Assembly: GCA_963725395.1 (NCBI GenBank)
Contig: CAVRYH010000005.1
Coordinates: forward strand, 186,001 to 250,000
Origin: Bog-756 sp963725395
GTDB lineage: Bacteria > Actinomycetota > Acidimicrobiia > Acidimicrobiales > RAAP-2
Reading direction: 5' to 3'
Length of the DNA: 64,000 bases
Shown here: positions 32,992 through 42,872 of the stretch, piece by piece
Numbering within the stretch: position 1 is the first letter of the stretch
How the letters are laid out: every line of letters starts with the position of its first letter
Made by a program: the position numbers and the translations under genes
Notes under the pieces: model-generated
What the model saw: only the letters and a program-made list of their open reading frames with translations
What the model was told of the DNA's origin: nothing
Databases searched by the model: none

Positions 32992-33972
32992 TCAGAAGTG
33001 GCCGAGCACCGGGTGGGGCACGTACGGCTCCTCCAGCCTCGCCACCTCTTCGTCGCTCAGCTCCAGCTGCTCGGCGGCCAGGGCGTCGTCGAGGTGTCGG
33101 GGTTTGGTGGCCCCGACGATGGGGGCGGTGACCCCGGGGCGCTGGAGGAGCCACGCCAGGGCGATCTGGGCGGGGGACACGTGGCGCTCGGCGGCCACCT
33201 CGGCCACCCGCTCGACGACGTCGAAGTCGGTCGGCTGGCTGTAGAGGTAGTCGGTGAAGTCGTCCGTGCCCGAGCGGGTGGTGATCCGGTCGCCCGATCG
33301 GCTGCGGTTGCCGGCGAGCACCCCCCGGGCGAGTGGGCTCCAGGGGATGACCCCGACGCCCTGGTCCACGCACTGGGGGATCATCTCGCGCTCCTCCTCC
33401 CGGTAGATGAGGTTGTAGTGGGGTTGCATGGACACGAACCGGGTCCAACCGTTGAGGTCGGCGACGTGCTGCGCCTTGGCGAACTGCCACGCGAACATGC
33501 TGCTCGCACCGATGTAGCGGGCCTTGCCGGCGCGGACGACGTCGTGGAGCGCCCTCATGGTCTCCTCGATCGGCGTGCGGGGGTCCCACCGGTGGATCTG
33601 GTAAAGGTCGACGTAGTCCATGCCGAGCCGGTCCAACGAGGCATCGATGGCGGCCAGGATGTGCTTGCGCGAGAGCCCCCCGCCGTTCTCTCCGGGCGTC
33701 ATCGGCATGAAGACCTTGGTGGCCACCACCATCTCGTCCCGGCCGAGGAACCGGGGCAGCAGGCGCCCGGTGGCGACCTCGCTGGCCCCGCGGGAGTAGG
33801 TGTCGGCGGTGTCGAAGAACGTGATGCCGCCCTCGACCGCCGCCCGGATGATCGGCTCGGCCTGGTCCTCGTCCAGCGCCCACGCCCGCTCGCTGTCGTT
33901 CCCGAAACTCATCATGCCGAGACAGACCCGGGACACTCGCAGCCCCGTCGCGCCGAGATTCACGTACCGCAT
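32992..33972 (-). CDS. Aldo/keto reductase (YajO/AKR11-13-like)
   Basis: A 326-residue NADP-dependent reductase. FFDTADTYSRGASE carries Asp and Tyr, VVATKVF the Lys, YQIHRWDP the His; the C-terminal IVGATKPRHLDDAL binds the NADP phosphate. ATG at 33972 follows GGGAGGTG, so the upstream in-frame GTG is not used. It is convergent with the exporter. Substrate unknown; family members reduce methylglyoxal and sugars. Confidence 0.92.
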   Translation of the reverse strand: MRYVNLGATGLRVSRVCLGMMSFGNDSERAWALDEDQAEPIIRAAVEGGITFFDTADTYSRGASEVATGRLLPRFLGRDEMVVATKVFMPMTPGENGGGLSRKHILAAIDASLDRLGMDYVDLYQIHRWDPRTPIEETMRALHDVVRAGKARYIGASSMFAWQFAKAQHVADLNGWTRFVSMQPHYNLIYREEEREMIPQCVDQGVGVIPWSPLARGVLAGNRSRSGDRITTRSGTDDFTDYLYSQPTDFDVVERVAEVAAERHVSPAQIALAWLLQRPGVTAPIVGATKPRHLDDALAAEQLELSDEEVARLEEPYVPHPVLGHF

Positions 33973-34276
33973 CGGGCACCTCCCATGGTCGAGGGGCGAA
34001 CCGGTCGGTGCCCGGCTCACCTCGAGCGCACCTTACGGCGCGCCGGGGCGGACGCGTTCGGGCCTCCGGCGATCGGCGGCCCTGCGCCGTGGGTGGCACG
34101 CTGAACAGGTCGTTTCCACCCGACAGCGCTCTCAGGAAACTCACAGGTGGCTGTGGCCTGACGTAAATGTTCACCCGATTGGATGGCGTGGGCCGGGAGC
34201 CGGCGGCCCGGATCCCGTGCCGCCCGGGGAAAGCACCCGGCTTCGAATCGACAGAGCAACGGCAAGCGAGGCGCAC
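33973..34276. other. Intergenic region before the efflux operon
   Basis: About 300 bases between divergent genes. No gene seen. The part near 34110-34180 is somewhat richer in A/T and probably holds the efflux operon promoter, but no clear -35/-10 pair was found. Confidence 0.4.
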
Positions 34277-35559
34277 GTGGTATCCAAGCGCGGCAAGTGG
34301 TACCGGCACAAAGGCACCATCATCGCCATCGTGGCGGCCGTGGTGGTGGCCGCCGGAGTCGGCACCTGGCTCGGTACCCGAAGCTCGAGCGCCACCCCCT
34401 TGATCACCACCACCACCACGGTCCAGAGCGTGACCACGGGTACGATCACCGAGACGGTCTCCTCATCGGGGACCGTCGAGCCAGCGGCCCAGGCCAACCT
34501 CGACTTCGGCGTGTCCGGGAGGGTCACCGCCGTCGACGTGGCCGCCGGGCAGACCGTGACCGTGGGGCAGCCGCTGGCCAGCGTCGACAGCACCTCGCTG
34601 GCCGCCGCCCTGGCCCAGGCCCAGGCCACCCTGGCCCTCGACCAGGCCCAACTGGCCACCGACCAGGCCGACAACGCCTCGGCCGCCCAGATCGCCTCCG
34701 ACGAGGCGAACGTCGCCTCGTCGCAGACCCAGGTGACCTCGGCGCAGACCTCCCTCAACGACGCCACACTCACCTCGACGATCGCCGGCACGGTGGCATC
34801 GGTCAACCTCACGGTCGGCCAGCAGGTGACGGGGTCGAGCTCTTCCTCCTCGTCCGGATCGTCGGCGACGTCGACCGGCGCCAGCGGCGCCTCGTCCGGG
34901 GCCAGTTCGTTCACCGGCGGTAGCGGTGCGTCCTCGGTCGGCTCGTCCTCGTCCTCCTCTTCGGCCTCGAGCTCCACGTCGGCGCAGGTCGTCGTAGTCT
35001 CAACGGGGTCGTACATCGTCAACTCCACGGTGGACAGCACCCAGGTCAGTCAGGTCAAGGTGGGGGACCAGGCGACGATCACCGTCTCCGGTTCGACCTC
35101 GGAGGTCTTCGGCACCGTGGCGTCGGTCGGGCTGTTGGCCAGCACGAGCTCGGACGTCTCCACCTTCCCGGTGGTCATCGACGTGACCGGCAGTCCCTCG
35201 GGCCTCTTCGGCGGGTCAACGGCCACGGTGTCCATCATCACCGAGGAGCTCCAGGATGTCATCGTCGTACCGACGACGGCCATCCAGTACAGCGGAAGCA
35301 GCACCACGGTCACCCTCGACTCCGACGGCCAGAAGGTCAGTCGCGCGGTGGGGATCGGCGCGGCTTCCGGGGGCGACACCCAGGTGACCAGCGGGTTGGC
35401 GGTCGGTGACAAGATCTACGTGACCGAGGTGTCCTTCCACGGAGCGAGGGCGGGCGCAGGCTCGAGCTTGTTCGGACGAGGCGGCGGGGGCTTCACCGGT
35501 GGTGGCGGGGGCTTCACCGGCGGCGGCGGCGGCTTCACCGGCGGCGGAGGCTTCGGAGG

Positions 35560-35563
<4 letters not shown>
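34277..35563 (+). CDS. MacA-like membrane fusion protein, glycine-rich C-terminus
   Basis: A 428-residue adaptor. A single N-terminal helix (about 12-33) anchors it; then come a biotinyl/lipoyl half-motif (SSSGTVEPAAQANLDFG), a short coiled coil of Ala/Gln-rich heptads (LAQAQATLALDQAQ), the second half-motif, a Ser/Gly-rich insert (about 190-240), a beta-barrel domain and a tail of three or more GGGGGFT units. GTG at 34277 starts after GAGGCGCAC. Coupled by ATGA to the ATPase gene. It would link the MacB-like permease to the outer cell envelope and help export a peptide, antibiotic or lipid. Confidence 0.85.
35482..35560 (+). repeat. Glycine-rich 21-bp repeat in the first fusion protein
   Basis: Three to four tandem units, each coding GGGGFTG, with small silent differences between units, form the extreme C-terminus. 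Confidence 0.8.
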
Positions 35564-36356
<793 letters not shown>

Positions 36357-36360
<4 letters not shown>

Positions 36361-37601
36361 ACTTCATCGACACCCTGCGGACCGGTCTCGAGGGCGTCCT
36401 GTCCCACCGGTTGCGGTCCACCCTGACCGTGATCGGCATCATGATCGGCATCACCGCGGTGATCCTCACCGTAGGACTGGGCGAGGGGGCCCAACAGCAA
36501 GTGGGCTCCGAGATCTCCGCCCTCGGTTCGAACCTGCTGACCATCTCGCCGGGCAGCACGACCTCGTCGTCGGGCATCCGGGGTGGATTCGGCTCGGCCT
36601 CGACGCTGACCGTCGGCAACGCCACGGCCCTCGCCTCCAAGACGGTGGCCCCCGACGTGGCCGCCGTGGCCCCGACGACCACTGAGTCGGAGACGCTGGT
36701 GGCGGGCACGACCAACTGGACCACCTCGGTCGTCGGCACCGAGCCGTCGTGGTTGACCGTTCGTGGGAGATCGATGACCGAGGGCAGGTTCATCGCCGGG
36801 CACGATGTGTCCACCCGGGCCAATGTCGTAGTACTGGGATCGACCACCGCCGAGGAGCTGTTCGGTGCCCGTGATCCGGTGGGTCAGACCGTCACGGTCG
36901 CCGGCGTTCCGATGGAGGTCATCGGCGTCCTCAATACGGTGGGCTCGTCGGGCTCGTCGTCGACCACCTCCGACCAGGACGACCAGGCCATCGTGCCCAT
37001 CACCACCGCGGCCACCGAGCTCATCGGTGGCACCAGTCGGAACTCGGTGAGCGACATCCTCGTCCAGGCGACATCGTCGTCCACCCTGTCGGCCGCCTAC
37101 CAGGAGGCCGACAGCGAGCTCCTCAGCCTCCATGCCATCACCACTCCGGCCGACGCCGACTTCACCATCACCCCGGAGACGTCACTGCTCGACACGGCCA
37201 CCTCCGTGGACAAGACGCTGACCGTCCTGCTCGGCGGGATCGCCGGTATCTCGCTCCTCGTCGGTGGGATCGGCGTGATGAACATCATGCTGGTGTCGGT
37301 CACCGAGCGCATCCGTGAGATCGGCTTGCGCAAGGCGCTCGGCGCCACGCCCCGGGTGATCCGCCGGCAGTTCCTCGTCGAGGCGTCCGTGCTCGGACTG
37401 GTCGGTGGTCTGTTGGGGGCCGGGCTCGGGATTCTCGGCGCTGTGATCCTGCCGCATTTCATCTCCGACCCAATCGCCATCTCGCCGGTCGCCACCGTTG
37501 GGGCCATCGCCGTCGCCATCGCCATTGGCGTGGCCTTCGGTGTCTATCCGGCGAGCCGGGCCGCCGCCCTCCCACCGATCGACGCACTGCGTAACGAATG
37601 A
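36357..37601 (+). CDS. MacB-like ABC permease (FtsX family)
   Basis: A 414-residue permease with the MacB layout: one N-terminal helix (LRSTLTVIGIMIGITAVILTVGLG), a large extracytoplasmic domain (about 55-275), and three C-terminal helices starting at LLGGIAGISLLVGGIGVMNIML, with VTERIREIGLRKALGA as the coupling segment. GTG start at 36357. MacB proteins work by mechanotransmission and drive export of substrates from the outer face rather than across the membrane. Confidence 0.93.
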
Positions 37602-37674
37602 GGCGCAGCGAATGAGGAAGCTACGAATGAGACCGATCGACTACTCCACCCAGACACCTACACAAGGAAGAGCA

Positions 37675-38619
37675 ATGAACCACCAAGCAAAGACCACCGG
37701 CGATGAAAGTGGCCACGGCCAGCGTCGGCGGACCATGCGGTCCGCAAGAGTGAGGAAGGCGCTCGCGCTTTCGGCGCTCGGCGTCGCCGCGGTGACGATG
37801 GCCGCCTGTGGGAGTTCGTCGTCCGCCTCGACGACCACGACGGCGAAGCCCTCGACGAGCGGCAGCGCGAGCGGTACGGGCGGAAGCGGCGCCCGTACGT
37901 TCCCGGGTGCCTCCGGCTCCATCGCGGCGATCAACGGCACCTCGCTCGAGGTGCAGAACTCGACGAGCCAGACCACCGTCAACTACACGCCGACCACGAC
38001 CTTCGAGCAGTCGGTGGCGGCCACCGCCGCTGACGTGACCGTCGGTTCGTGCATCTCGGCGTTCGGCAAGCCGACGTCCACTTCGTCGTCCGCCACATCG
38101 GTGTTCGGCGAGCCGGTGACAGCCACGACGGTGACCGTAACCCAGCCGACGTCAGGCGCCTGCACTGGCGGATTCGGCGGGGGCGCCGGCGGATTCGGTC
38201 GGGGGGCGGGCGGCGCTGGCGGCGGCGGCGGGTTCCCCGGCGGGGGCTCGGGTGAGCGACCGGCCGGTGCACGCAGCTTCGCCGGCCGTGCCGGTTTCGG
38301 CGCAGCGTCGGGCGCTGTCACCGCGGTGAGCGGATCGGTGGTGACGGTCAACGAGACCAATCCCCAGACGAAGAAGACCTCGAGCGTGGTGGTGACGCTC
38401 ACCTCCTCGACGACCTTCACGCAGCGCACCACGGCCACCTCTGCCGCCCTGGCGGTGGGCCAGTGCGCCACCGCGGTGGGCCAGGCCGGCACGACCGGGG
38501 CGATCACGGCCCGTTCGATCAGCATCTCTACCCCTGGTCCGAATGGCTGCACCAGCGGCTTCGGGGGTTTCCGCGGAGCGGGTGGCGCGGGTGCAGCCCC
38601 GGCGGGGTCTGGTGCCTGA
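37675..38619 (+). CDS. Lipoprotein with two DUF5666-like repeats and glycine-rich linker
   Basis: A 314-residue exported lipoprotein. Lipobox VTMAAC precedes Cys about 44. Two related beta domains follow: GSIAAINGTSLEVQN near 78 and GAVTAVSGSVVTVNE near 218, each ending in a C-x5-8 segment of the form VGSCISAFG / VGQCATAVG; they look like an internal duplication. A Gly-rich linker (about 165-205) separates them and a Gly/Ala tail ends the protein. ATG at 37675 follows AAGGAAGAG. It lies between the permease and the second adaptor, so it may be an accessory binding part of the pump. Function unknown. Confidence 0.75.
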   Translation: MNHQAKTTGDESGHGQRRRTMRSARVRKALALSALGVAAVTMAACGSSSSASTTTTAKPSTSGSASGTGGSGARTFPGASGSIAAINGTSLEVQNSTSQTTVNYTPTTTFEQSVAATAADVTVGSCISAFGKPTSTSSSATSVFGEPVTATTVTVTQPTSGACTGGFGGGAGGFGRGAGGAGGGGGFPGGGSGERPAGARSFAGRAGFGAASGAVTAVSGSVVTVNETNPQTKKTSSVVVTLTSSTTFTQRTTATSAALAVGQCATAVGQAGTTGAITARSISISTPGPNGCTSGFGGFRGAGGAGAAPAGSGA

Positions 38620-40409
38620 GCAGTCCGAACCGGACGCCTCCGGTTCCGAGCCGTCCCCGTCGGACCGGCCGACGGGGGACGTCCACCGTCCTGTCGACGA
38701 CGAGACCAGTCAGGGATCTCACGTCCTCGGCTGGTTCTCGCCGTTGCGGATCGGCGTGGCCGTCGTACTGATCGCCGCGGCCCTGGTGGCTTGGAGCCTG
38801 ACCGGAAGCGCCACCTCCGGCTATCGGACGGCTGTCGTGGGCACGGGAACCGTCGAGGCCACCCTCGACTCGGTGGGAACGATCACACCCGTCAACCAGG
38901 CCGACCTTAACTTCGACGCATCGGGCACGGTCGAGCGCGGTCAACGTGACGGTCGGCCAGACCGTGACCGCCGGTGAGACGCTGGCATCATTGGACGTCG
39001 CCACCCTCGACGCGGCGGTCACGACCGCACAGGCCTCGCTGGCATCGGCGCAGGCAACGCTGGCGAGCGCCGAAGCGAGCCAGACATCGACCACCACGAC
39101 GTCCACCGCCTCGACCGCCTCGACCGCCTCGGCCACGCCGAGCTCGGCGTCCGCGTCGGGGCAGTCGGGACAGGACAAGCAGCAGATCACCAAGGCGCAG
39201 AGCGCGCTGGTGGCCGCCCAGTCCCAGGCGGACGCCGACTCCGCCCAGGCCACGGCCGCCCTCACCGCGGCTACGACGCTCTGTGAGTCCTCCACACCGA
39301 CGACCACCACCTCCACGACCACGACCCCGCCGACCACGACCCCGCCGACCACCGCGGGGGGTGGCGCGCCGACCCCGACAACCTGCGGTGAGGCTCTCAG
39401 CCAGGCGAGCTCGGCCCAGGCCGCCGTGTCTGCCGATCTGAAGAAGGTGGCCGCAGCCGAGAGCGACCTCAGTGCGGCCATCAACGCACAGTCGTCAGCG
39501 ACCACGGCCACCACCGCCTCGCCCTCCTCGGGTGCCGCATCGTCGGGTAGCTCCCTCGCCGTGGCAGCCGCTTCCTCGGGGGGCTCCCGGTCCGGCTCGG
39601 GTTCAGGCGACGCCACGTCCAAGGTGGCCACGCCCCAGCAGCTGGCCGTCGACCAGGCGTCGGTCGACACCGCCGAGGCCAATCTGTCCGACGCGCAACA
39701 GGCGCTCACCGGTGCCAATCTGGTCAGCACCATCTCGGGCACGGTGGCCGCGGTCTCCATCGCCGACGGCGATTCGGTGACGGCAGGCGGGAGCGCGACG
39801 AGTCCCCAGATCGTGGTCATCGGCACCGGCTCCTCCTACGACATCTCGACGGCGATCCCGGTGGCCGACATCGGGAAGGTGGCGGTCGGACAACCGGCCG
39901 TGGTCACCCCCGATTCCACCAGCACGGTCGAGCACGGCACGGTTTCCTCGATCGGGGTGTTGGCCACGAGCGGCACGACGACGACCTATCCGGTCACGAT
40001 CGCTCTGACCTCCTCGGACCTCGGCCAGCTCTCGGGGGTGCAGGCCGATGTCTCCATCGTCGTGCAACAGACGGTCGGGGTCACCACCGTCCCCACCTCG
40101 TCCGTGCGCACCATCGGTTCCGAGCACGTGGTGACGGTGGTGAACGGGAACACCCCGAAGGAGGTCCGGGTCACCGTGGGCACGGTCGGGGACATACTGA
40201 CCCAGGTGAAGTCAGGTGTCACCCCCGGTGAGACCGTCTCGCTGGCCGATCTCAACGAGCCGCTTCCGAGCACCTCTACGACGACCACCCGCACGGGGTT
40301 GGGCGGATTCGGCGGGGCCGGTGGATTCGGCGGGGCCGGTGGCTTCGGCGGGGCCGGTGGCTTCGGCGGGGCCGGTGGCTTCAGTGGTGGAGGTCGGTTC
40401 GGAGGCTGA
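38612..40409 (+). CDS. Second membrane fusion protein, apparent frameshift near its start
   Basis: Two overlapping frames join into one adaptor of about 598 residues. Frame 1 (GTG 38612) gives a polar N-terminus, one helix (IGVAVVLIAAALVAW) and the first lipoyl half-motif ending NFDASGTV. Frame 2 resumes at AVNVTVGQTVTAGE and runs to 40409 with an Ala-rich coiled coil containing Thr/Ser inserts, the second half-motif and a barrel domain. Dropping one base near 38933 gives the expected SGTVSAVNVTVG. The tail has four GFGGAG repeats. GTG overlaps the lipoprotein stop by 8 bases. It probably serves the same MacB pump. Confidence 0.83.
40305..40376 (+). repeat. Four 18-bp glycine-rich repeats in the second fusion protein
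   Basis: Units start at 40305, 40323, 40341 and 40359 and code GFGGAG. They differ by at most one base, suggesting slippage. Confidence 0.9.
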
Positions 40410-40431
40410 CCGCCAGCGGGCCGCCGCTATC

Positions 40432-40983
40432 GTGCGGTCCGTGATCGAAGACCCGCTGGTGGCCGAGGCCGTGCACGACGTCGGGATCCGGCGGCTCCAA
40501 CACGCCTATGCGGACGCGGTCAACCGCCGGGCATGGCCTGAGCTGGCCCGGCTGTTCCTGGCCGATGCCGAGGTGGTGATCGACCGACGGTCGGGAGAGC
40601 TGCTGCGGCTGGTGGGCGGGAACGACGTCGGCGCCTTCATCGGCCGGGCCATCGACCGGTTCGAGTTCTTCGAATTCGTGATCCTGAACGCCCATATCGT
40701 GTTCCCCGAAGGGCCGCGGGCCGCTACGGCGGTAGGCCGCATGTTCATGTGCGAGCTGCGCCAGGAGCGCGAGAGCGGTCGGTGGACCAATGCCTACGGG
40801 CTCTACCACGACCGCTACGCCCTCGTTTCGGGGCGATGGATGTTCGCCGAGCGCCGCTACCACTCGCTGGCTCGCCACGGGAGGGACCTCGACGCCTTCC
40901 CGCTCCCCGACGACCCCGGCATCGAGGTGCCGGGACCGGGGCCCGGCGACCGGGCGGGAGGGATCAGCCTCCGGGAACCGTAG
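40432..40983 (+). CDS. SnoaL-like / NTF2-like protein
   Basis: About 183 residues of the SnoaL_4 type: LQHAYADAVNRRAWPELARLFLADAEVVIDR near the N-terminus and strands RMFMCELRQERESGRW, YGLYHDRYALVSGRWMFAERRYH typical of ring-hydroxylating dioxygenase beta-like or isomerase-like folds. GTG at 40432 or 40441 could start it; no clear ribosome site. It begins 23 bases after the efflux operon, perhaps by read-through. Function unknown. Confidence 0.72.
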   Translation: MRSVIEDPLVAEAVHDVGIRRLQHAYADAVNRRAWPELARLFLADAEVVIDRRSGELLRLVGGNDVGAFIGRAIDRFEFFEFVILNAHIVFPEGPRAATAVGRMFMCELRQERESGRWTNAYGLYHDRYALVSGRWMFAERRYHSLARHGRDLDAFPLPDDPGIEVPGPGPGDRAGGISLREP

Positions 40984-41002
40984 CCGTGGCAGCATTCTCG
41001 AT

Positions 41003-41494
41003 ATGCCGCTGCTGGTTGTACGCCATGCGCAGGCCGGACGACGTGGCGCCTACCAGGGTGTCGACCGGCTGCGTCCGCTCACCCCACGCGGGCGGAGCCG
41101 GGCCGAGGCGCTCGTCCCCCTGCTCCGTGGCTACCGGCCCCGGCGGATCCTGTCGAGTCCCTACGTCCGTTGTTGCGAGACCGTGCAGCCCATCGCCGAG
41201 GCGCTGGGGCTCGGGGTCGAGTCGGTGGACGCGCTGGGGGAGGGGCACACCGGCGAGGGCGTGAGGCTGCTCTCGACCATGGCCGGGGAGTCCGCCGTCC
41301 TTTGTACCCACGGTGACGTGGCCACCGAGATCCTCGAGGCGCTGGTCCCCGAGTCCGACGGGGACCGCCGGAAGAGCCTTCGCCTGCAGAAGGGCGAGTT
41401 CTGGGTGGTCCAGTCGACCGGAAGTTCACTGACCATCGTCGGCCACGTCCGGCGCTTCACCTCAGCCCCGCCGCAGTCGGAGGGTGGTGGCTGA
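41003..41494 (+). CDS. Histidine phosphatase (SixA-like)
   Basis: A 163-residue phosphatase. VVRHAQAG holds the phospho-accepting His (RHx motif at residues 7-8), with LSSPYVRCCETV and CTHGDV (second His) completing the site. Short length and RHAQAG match SixA, which removes phosphate from phosphohistidine; some actinobacterial relatives pair with Nudix enzymes, absent here. ATG at 41003 after a TTCTCGAT stretch. It ends 20 bases before the MurL gene. Confidence 0.85.
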   Translation: MPLLVVRHAQAGRRGAYQGVDRLRPLTPRGRSRAEALVPLLRGYRPRRILSSPYVRCCETVQPIAEALGLGVESVDALGEGHTGEGVRLLSTMAGESAVLCTHGDVATEILEALVPESDGDRRKSLRLQKGEFWVVQSTGSSLTIVGHVRRFTSAPPQSEGGG

Positions 41495-41513
41495 CCGGTA
41501 CGCTCGTGGCGCG

Positions 41514-42872
41514 ATGAACGACCCCTGCCGATTCGATCCCGGCTCCGTCGGCGCGTTCCGGGTCACCCGCCGCTCCTTCGACGCCACCTCGAGGACGGTC
41601 TCGCTCCACTACTCGTTCGACGACGGACCCGAGTTCGTCGAGACCGTGCGCTTCGAGACCGAACCGTCCACCGTCTCGCAGGCCGGATCTCCTGGATTCG
41701 AACGGGCCCTGCTCCATCTGCATATCGCGGCGGGAACCAGCTACTACAAAGTGGCCGCCCCTCCCGATGTCGTGGTGGAGGGGGAGGGGTTGACGCAATC
41801 CGAGGCGGACTTCCACCACCACCTCTACGACGAGGGACTGAGGGAGTTCGCCGTCTCCAACCGGTTGGACGTCCCCCTCCCCGTGTCGATCCGGGCGGCG
41901 CGGCTGGCCCCAGGGTCCGATCCACCGACCGTCGATCGGCCCCACCGGCTCCTCGTGCCCATCGGTGGCGGCAAGGACTCGATGGTGCTGATCGAGGCGG
42001 TGAAGGACCACAACCCGCTCCTGTTCGCGGTCAATCCCCATCCTCTCGTCCTCGAGTTGGCCGCCCAGACCGGCCTCGACCTGGTGGTGGTCCGCCGTCG
42101 GCTGGCGGGCAACCTTGCCGGGCTCAACGAGGCCGGAGCGCTCAACGGGCACGTCCCGATCACCGCCATCATCTCGCTCGTGGCCGTGGTGGGCAGTTTC
42201 CTCTACGGCTACGACACCATCGCCATGGCCGTCGAGCGGTCGGCGAGCGAGGAGACGGTGATGGTCGGTGGGACGCCGGTCAACCACCAGTACTCCAAGA
42301 GCGTCGGCTTCGAGCGCCTCCTGTCCGACCTGATCGCCACCATGGTAGATAGCGGGGTCCGCTACGGATCGGCCCTCCGCCCCTACTCGGAGCTGTCGAT
42401 CGCCCGGTCCTTCGCCCGGCTCACCGAGTACCACGCCACCTTCTGCAGCTGCAACACCGTCTTCCGCCAGACGGCGGGAGCCACCGACGGATGGTGTGGG
42501 AACTGCCCCAAATGTCGATTCGTGGCGCTGGTGCTGGCCCCGTTCCTCGAACCTGAGGCGCTGACCGCGATCATCGGGCGGGATATGTTCGCCGATCCCG
42601 ACCAGGTGCAGGGGTTCGCCGCGCTGATGAGCGAGGAGGACAAACCCTTCGAGTGCGTGGGCGAACGACGGGAGTCGGCCGCCGCCATGAGGATGCTGGC
42701 ATCCCAGCCGAACTGGATGGACGAACCGGTGGTCACCGCTCTGGCCGGACTGGCCCGGAGCCTCGTGACCGACGGCGACGTCGGGAGGCTGCTCACACCG
42801 GCGGGCCCGTCGGTGTTCGACGGCAGTGCGGTGGGCCGGGCCGTCGACCGTCAACTGACGGAGACTCCGTGA
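41514..42872 (+). CDS. murL: UDP-MurNAc-L-Ala-L-Glu epimerase (MurL)
   Basis: A 452-residue cytoplasmic enzyme. The PP-loop-like VPIGGGKDSMV (148-158) and a late Cys set, CSCNTVF and GWCGNCPKC (about 315-337), match MurL, characterised in Xanthomonas, which uses ATP to invert L-Glu to D-Glu on UDP-MurNAc-dipeptide. The next gene, overlapping by GTGA, is the partner ligase MurD2, which strongly supports the call. This pair replaces glutamate racemase plus MurD in supplying D-Glu for peptidoglycan. Confidence 0.88.
   Translation: MNDPCRFDPGSVGAFRVTRRSFDATSRTVSLHYSFDDGPEFVETVRFETEPSTVSQAGSPGFERALLHLHIAAGTSYYKVAAPPDVVVEGEGLTQSEADFHHHLYDEGLREFAVSNRLDVPLPVSIRAARLAPGSDPPTVDRPHRLLVPIGGGKDSMVLIEAVKDHNPLLFAVNPHPLVLELAAQTGLDLVVVRRRLAGNLAGLNEAGALNGHVPITAIISLVAVVGSFLYGYDTIAMAVERSASEETVMVGGTPVNHQYSKSVGFERLLSDLIATMVDSGVRYGSALRPYSELSIARSFARLTEYHATFCSCNTVFRQTAGATDGWCGNCPKCRFVALVLAPFLEPEALTAIIGRDMFADPDQVQGFAALMSEEDKPFECVGERRESAAAMRMLASQPNWMDEPVVTALAGLARSLVTDGDVGRLLTPAGPSVFDGSAVGRAVDRQLTETP

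Noticed and set aside
33800..34276. Longer N-terminus for the first fusion protein
   Set aside because: The extension overlaps the aldo/keto reductase on the other strand; the helix anchor starts soon after GTG 34277.
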